This document shows positions 61,962 through 64,000 of a stretch of 64,000 nucleotides of DNA, one piece after another. Source of the DNA: Nostoc sp. ATCC 53789. GTDB lineage: Bacteria > Cyanobacteriota > Cyanobacteriia > Cyanobacteriales > Nostocaceae. How positions within the stretch are numbered: the first letter of the stretch is position 1; each line of letters begins with the position of its first letter. Under the pieces are notes generated by a model that saw only the letters and a list, made by a program, of their open reading frames with translations, did no database searches and had not been told where the DNA came from. A program made the translations under genes and the position numbers. Location: positions 6,724,501 through 6,788,500 of the forward strand of contig NZ_CP046703.1 of NCBI RefSeq assembly GCF_009873495.1, given 5' to 3'.

Positions 61962-64000
61962 TTAAGCAACAATAATTTTGTCGTTGGTTAGTGACAATCC
62001 AGCAGATAATTGGGCAAATTTTACCTGATTAAAGGCAGATGCACTGCCATCTTGGTCAAAGAACAGTCCACCTGTAGAAAAATCATAGATAAACCGTTGA
62101 TTGCTTGTCGTTGCAGATGTTCCAACGATAAACTGATTTTGCTGAAGTGAACCTATTGATAACCCGCCACCAAAATCAGCAGCCGATACCTGAATCCGGT
62201 CATTAGTTACGTTGAAGTCATAAAGACGATCAATACCTTGATTAAAGCCATTGAAAACAAAGGTATCATTGCCAAAACCACCTGTTAGGGTATCATTACC
62301 AAAACCACCTGTCAGGATATCATTTCCATTACCACCTTTGAGGGTGTCATCTCCATTACCACCGCTAAGGGTATTATTCCCTAATGCGCCAAATGCAGAG
62401 ATGTAATCATTATCATCACCCCCCAAGAGTAAGTTATTGCCTGTTGAATAATCAACAATCAATTTATCAGCACCAGCGCCACCGTTGAGCGTATTATTGC
62501 CTGATGCCCTGCGATAAACTCCTTTTTCGTCGCCGGAATTGTCGTATTCGTAGCCAGAGGCTGAGAGATAATCATTGCCATTATCTCCATTGAGTAGATT
62601 ATTGCCCGTTGAATAATCAACATTCAAATTATCGTCACCAGCACCACCATTAAGGGTGTTATTTCCAGTAGTGTTATAAAAAGCTCCTCCGAAGCCGCGG
62701 CCGTAGCTAGAACCGGAGAGAGAATCATTGCCATCTCCACCAGAAAGCAGATTATTGCCTCGTGAATAGTTAACATTTAAGTAATCGCTACCAGCACCAC
62801 CGTTAAGGGTGTTATTCCCTGAAGTGTTATCAAACCTATAGCCCTCAAATTCAGAGGCAAAGAGAGAGTCATTGCCATCGCCACCAGACAGCAGATTATT
62901 GCCTGTTGAAATATTAGCACTCAAGTAATCGTCACCAGCACCACCGTTGAGGGTGTTATTACCAGAGGAAAGATTGATAGAGAGATAATCGTTATTATCA
63001 CCACCATCTAGGAAGTTCTTACCTGTTGAAAGTAAGGCACTCAAGGTATCGTTACCAACGCCTCCGTTGAGGGTGTTATTGCCAGACACTCTAGGGTCGT
63101 AGTAGCCACTAGAGGCAGAGAGATAATCATTGCCATTGGAACCATCCAGTAAGTTATCACCTGCGGAACCGTCAGCAATCAAGGTATCGTTACCAGCGCC
63201 ACCCTTGAGAGTGTTATTACCAGACACCACATTACCTTCGTAGTCCCCTAATGCCGAGAGACTATCATTGCCATCGCCACCAAACAAGAGATTATTGCCT
63301 GCTGAAGAGTCAACATTCAAGTTATCGTCACCAGCACCACCGTTGAGGATATTGTTCCCTGCACCACCCCGTAGCAAGTCATTACCAGCACCACCGTCGA
63401 GGGAATCATTGCCAGTATCACCAATAAGGGTATCGTTCCCCGCACCGCCAATGAGAGTATCATTTCCCGTACCACCCCGCAGCAAGTCGTTGCCACTCTT
63501 GCCGTCGATGCGGTCATTCCCGCCCTGACCATTGATGACATCATTTGAGTTATCTAAACCTGTAACGTTGTTGTCGAGGTCATTGAGGAAAGTCACCGTG
63601 TTCTTGTTGAACACGCTAGTTGCAGTGGAGTTGGCATCAAAGACATCAAAACTATCGGTGATGCTAGTTTGCCCATCAAACAGGATATTACCAATAGCTG
63701 GTCTGTTTCCAGAAGCTTTCAGGTTATCGAGGTTTTCTAATTTGAAGTTTTTTAGAATCGTTTTGGTATTAGCAACCCCATCAAAGGTAATTTCCAGATT
63801 GTTACCATTCTGGGTAAGCAACAGATTTTGGGCAGTCAAATCAGCACCCTGGAATTTGATCGTATCCACTTCGGCAATAACTGCTGCTGTCGGGTTTGTT
63901 CCTTTACCTATGCCACCAAAATCAGTGATAGTATCAGTCCCATCACCCAAGTTGTAAATAAATTTATCCTTGCCGCCACCACCAGTCAGAGTGTCATCGC
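61962..64000 (-). CDS. RTX calcium-binding repeat protein, 5' end beyond the window
   Basis: At least 679 residues; the frame is open through the right edge, so the N-terminus is missing. Most of it is RTX repeats arranged as a longer period: NTLNGGAGDDYLSANISTGN + NLLSGGDGNDSL. The C-terminus is GNDTFVFNGFNQGIDRLYDF followed by NVTNDRIQVSAADFGGG, the serralysin-like end used as a type I secretion signal region. Upstream (window right end) are DTLTGGGGKDKFIYNLGDGT and a non-repeat stretch (TDTITDFGGIGKGTNPTAAV). A secreted or cell-surface Ca2+-binding protein is expected. Confidence 0.88.
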   Translation of the reverse strand, partial: DDTLTGGGGKDKFIYNLGDGTDTITDFGGIGKGTNPTAAVIAEVDTIKFQGADLTAQNLLLTQNGNNLEITFDGVANTKTILKNFKLENLDNLKASGNRPAIGNILFDGQTSITDSFDVFDANSTATSVFNKNTVTFLNDLDNNVTGLDNSNDVINGQGGNDRIDGKSGNDLLRGGTGNDTLIGGAGNDTLIGDTGNDSLDGGAGNDLLRGGAGNNILNGGAGDDNLNVDSSAGNNLLFGGDGNDSLSALGDYEGNVVSGNNTLKGGAGNDTLIADGSAGDNLLDGSNGNDYLSASSGYYDPRVSGNNTLNGGVGNDTLSALLSTGKNFLDGGDNNDYLSINLSSGNNTLNGGAGDDYLSANISTGNNLLSGGDGNDSLFASEFEGYRFDNTSGNNTLNGGAGSDYLNVNYSRGNNLLSGGDGNDSLSGSSYGRGFGGAFYNTTGNNTLNGGAGDDNLNVDYSTGNNLLNGDNGNDYLSASGYEYDNSGDEKGVYRRASGNNTLNGGAGADKLIVDYSTGNNLLLGGDDNDYISAFGALGNNTLSGGNGDDTLKGGNGNDILTGGFGNDTLTGGFGNDTFVFNGFNQGIDRLYDFNVTNDRIQVSAADFGGGLSIGSLQQNQFIVGTSATTSNQRFIYDFSTGGLFFDQDGSASAFNQVKFAQLSAGLSLTNDKIIVA

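Overview
This window comes from a filamentous, heterocyst-forming-type cyanobacterium (Nostoc/Anabaena-like). The evidence is the very frequent HIP1 octamer GCGATCGC, the 7-bp short tandem repeats typical of Nostocales (TTAGTCA-, ATTACGA- and GGGAGTT-type), a ChlD subunit for chlorophyll synthesis, an FtsH2-like thylakoid-type protease, a group 3 sigma factor, a PEP-CTERM protein, many RTX/bluetail surface proteins, and several small proteins known only from cyanobacteria. It is chromosomal in character: mostly housekeeping and conserved cyanobacterial genes with repeat-rich gaps, plus one intact insertion sequence.

Layout. 0-1 kb: two minus-strand genes, a truncated nuclease-like hypothetical at the left edge and a Uma2 endonuclease. 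1-5 kb: chlD, a convergent group 3 sigma factor, and a Bax-inhibitor-1 membrane protein. 5-10 kb: a plus-strand block with a miniature prfB-like gene, prfB (both carry a CTTTGAC frameshift site), a DUF3285 small protein, ybeY, dgkA, trpG and a degenerate MBL-fold protein. 10-20.6 kb: an FG-GAP repeat protein, pepP, two secreted hypotheticals, an ADP-ribosylglycohydrolase, ftsH, gltX and tRNA-Asp. 20.7-27 kb: two tandem Ser/Thr kinases with a shared C-terminal domain, a phytase-like esterase and a TM0106-type RecB-like nuclease. 27-38 kb: a HIT protein, a C-DES-like cysteine/cystine lyase, a GT-B glycosyltransferase, YjbQ, Nif3, a beta-CASP MBL hydrolase, a 40-residue membrane peptide and a GT4 glycosyltransferase. 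38-45 kb: small hypotheticals, a TspO-like protein, an IS630-type element, a zinc metalloprotease-like protein and a Rieske fusion. 45-56 kb: RTX, PEP-CTERM and bluetail surface proteins with an MFS exporter and a polytopic membrane protein between them. 56-64 kb: photolyase, a cupin (ARD-like), remnants of a DUF4351 gene and an IS605-type end, a CBS-HEPN protein, an RHH-TOBE regulator, a Dus enzyme, and an RTX protein running off the right edge.

The most unusual items are: (1) a diverged but open RF2 N-terminal-domain gene directly upstream of prfB that keeps its own in-frame UGA shift site; (2) copies of an interspersed repeat that appear to be translated inside the nif3-like and GT4 genes; (3) an RHH-TOBE fusion with a 20-bp palindrome upstream; (4) a CBS-HEPN protein; (5) a shared, unnamed C-terminal domain on two tandem kinases; and (6) long in-frame repeat arrays in the surface proteins (81-nt and 474-nt units). 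All functional names come from motif and family recognition by eye; no database search was run.
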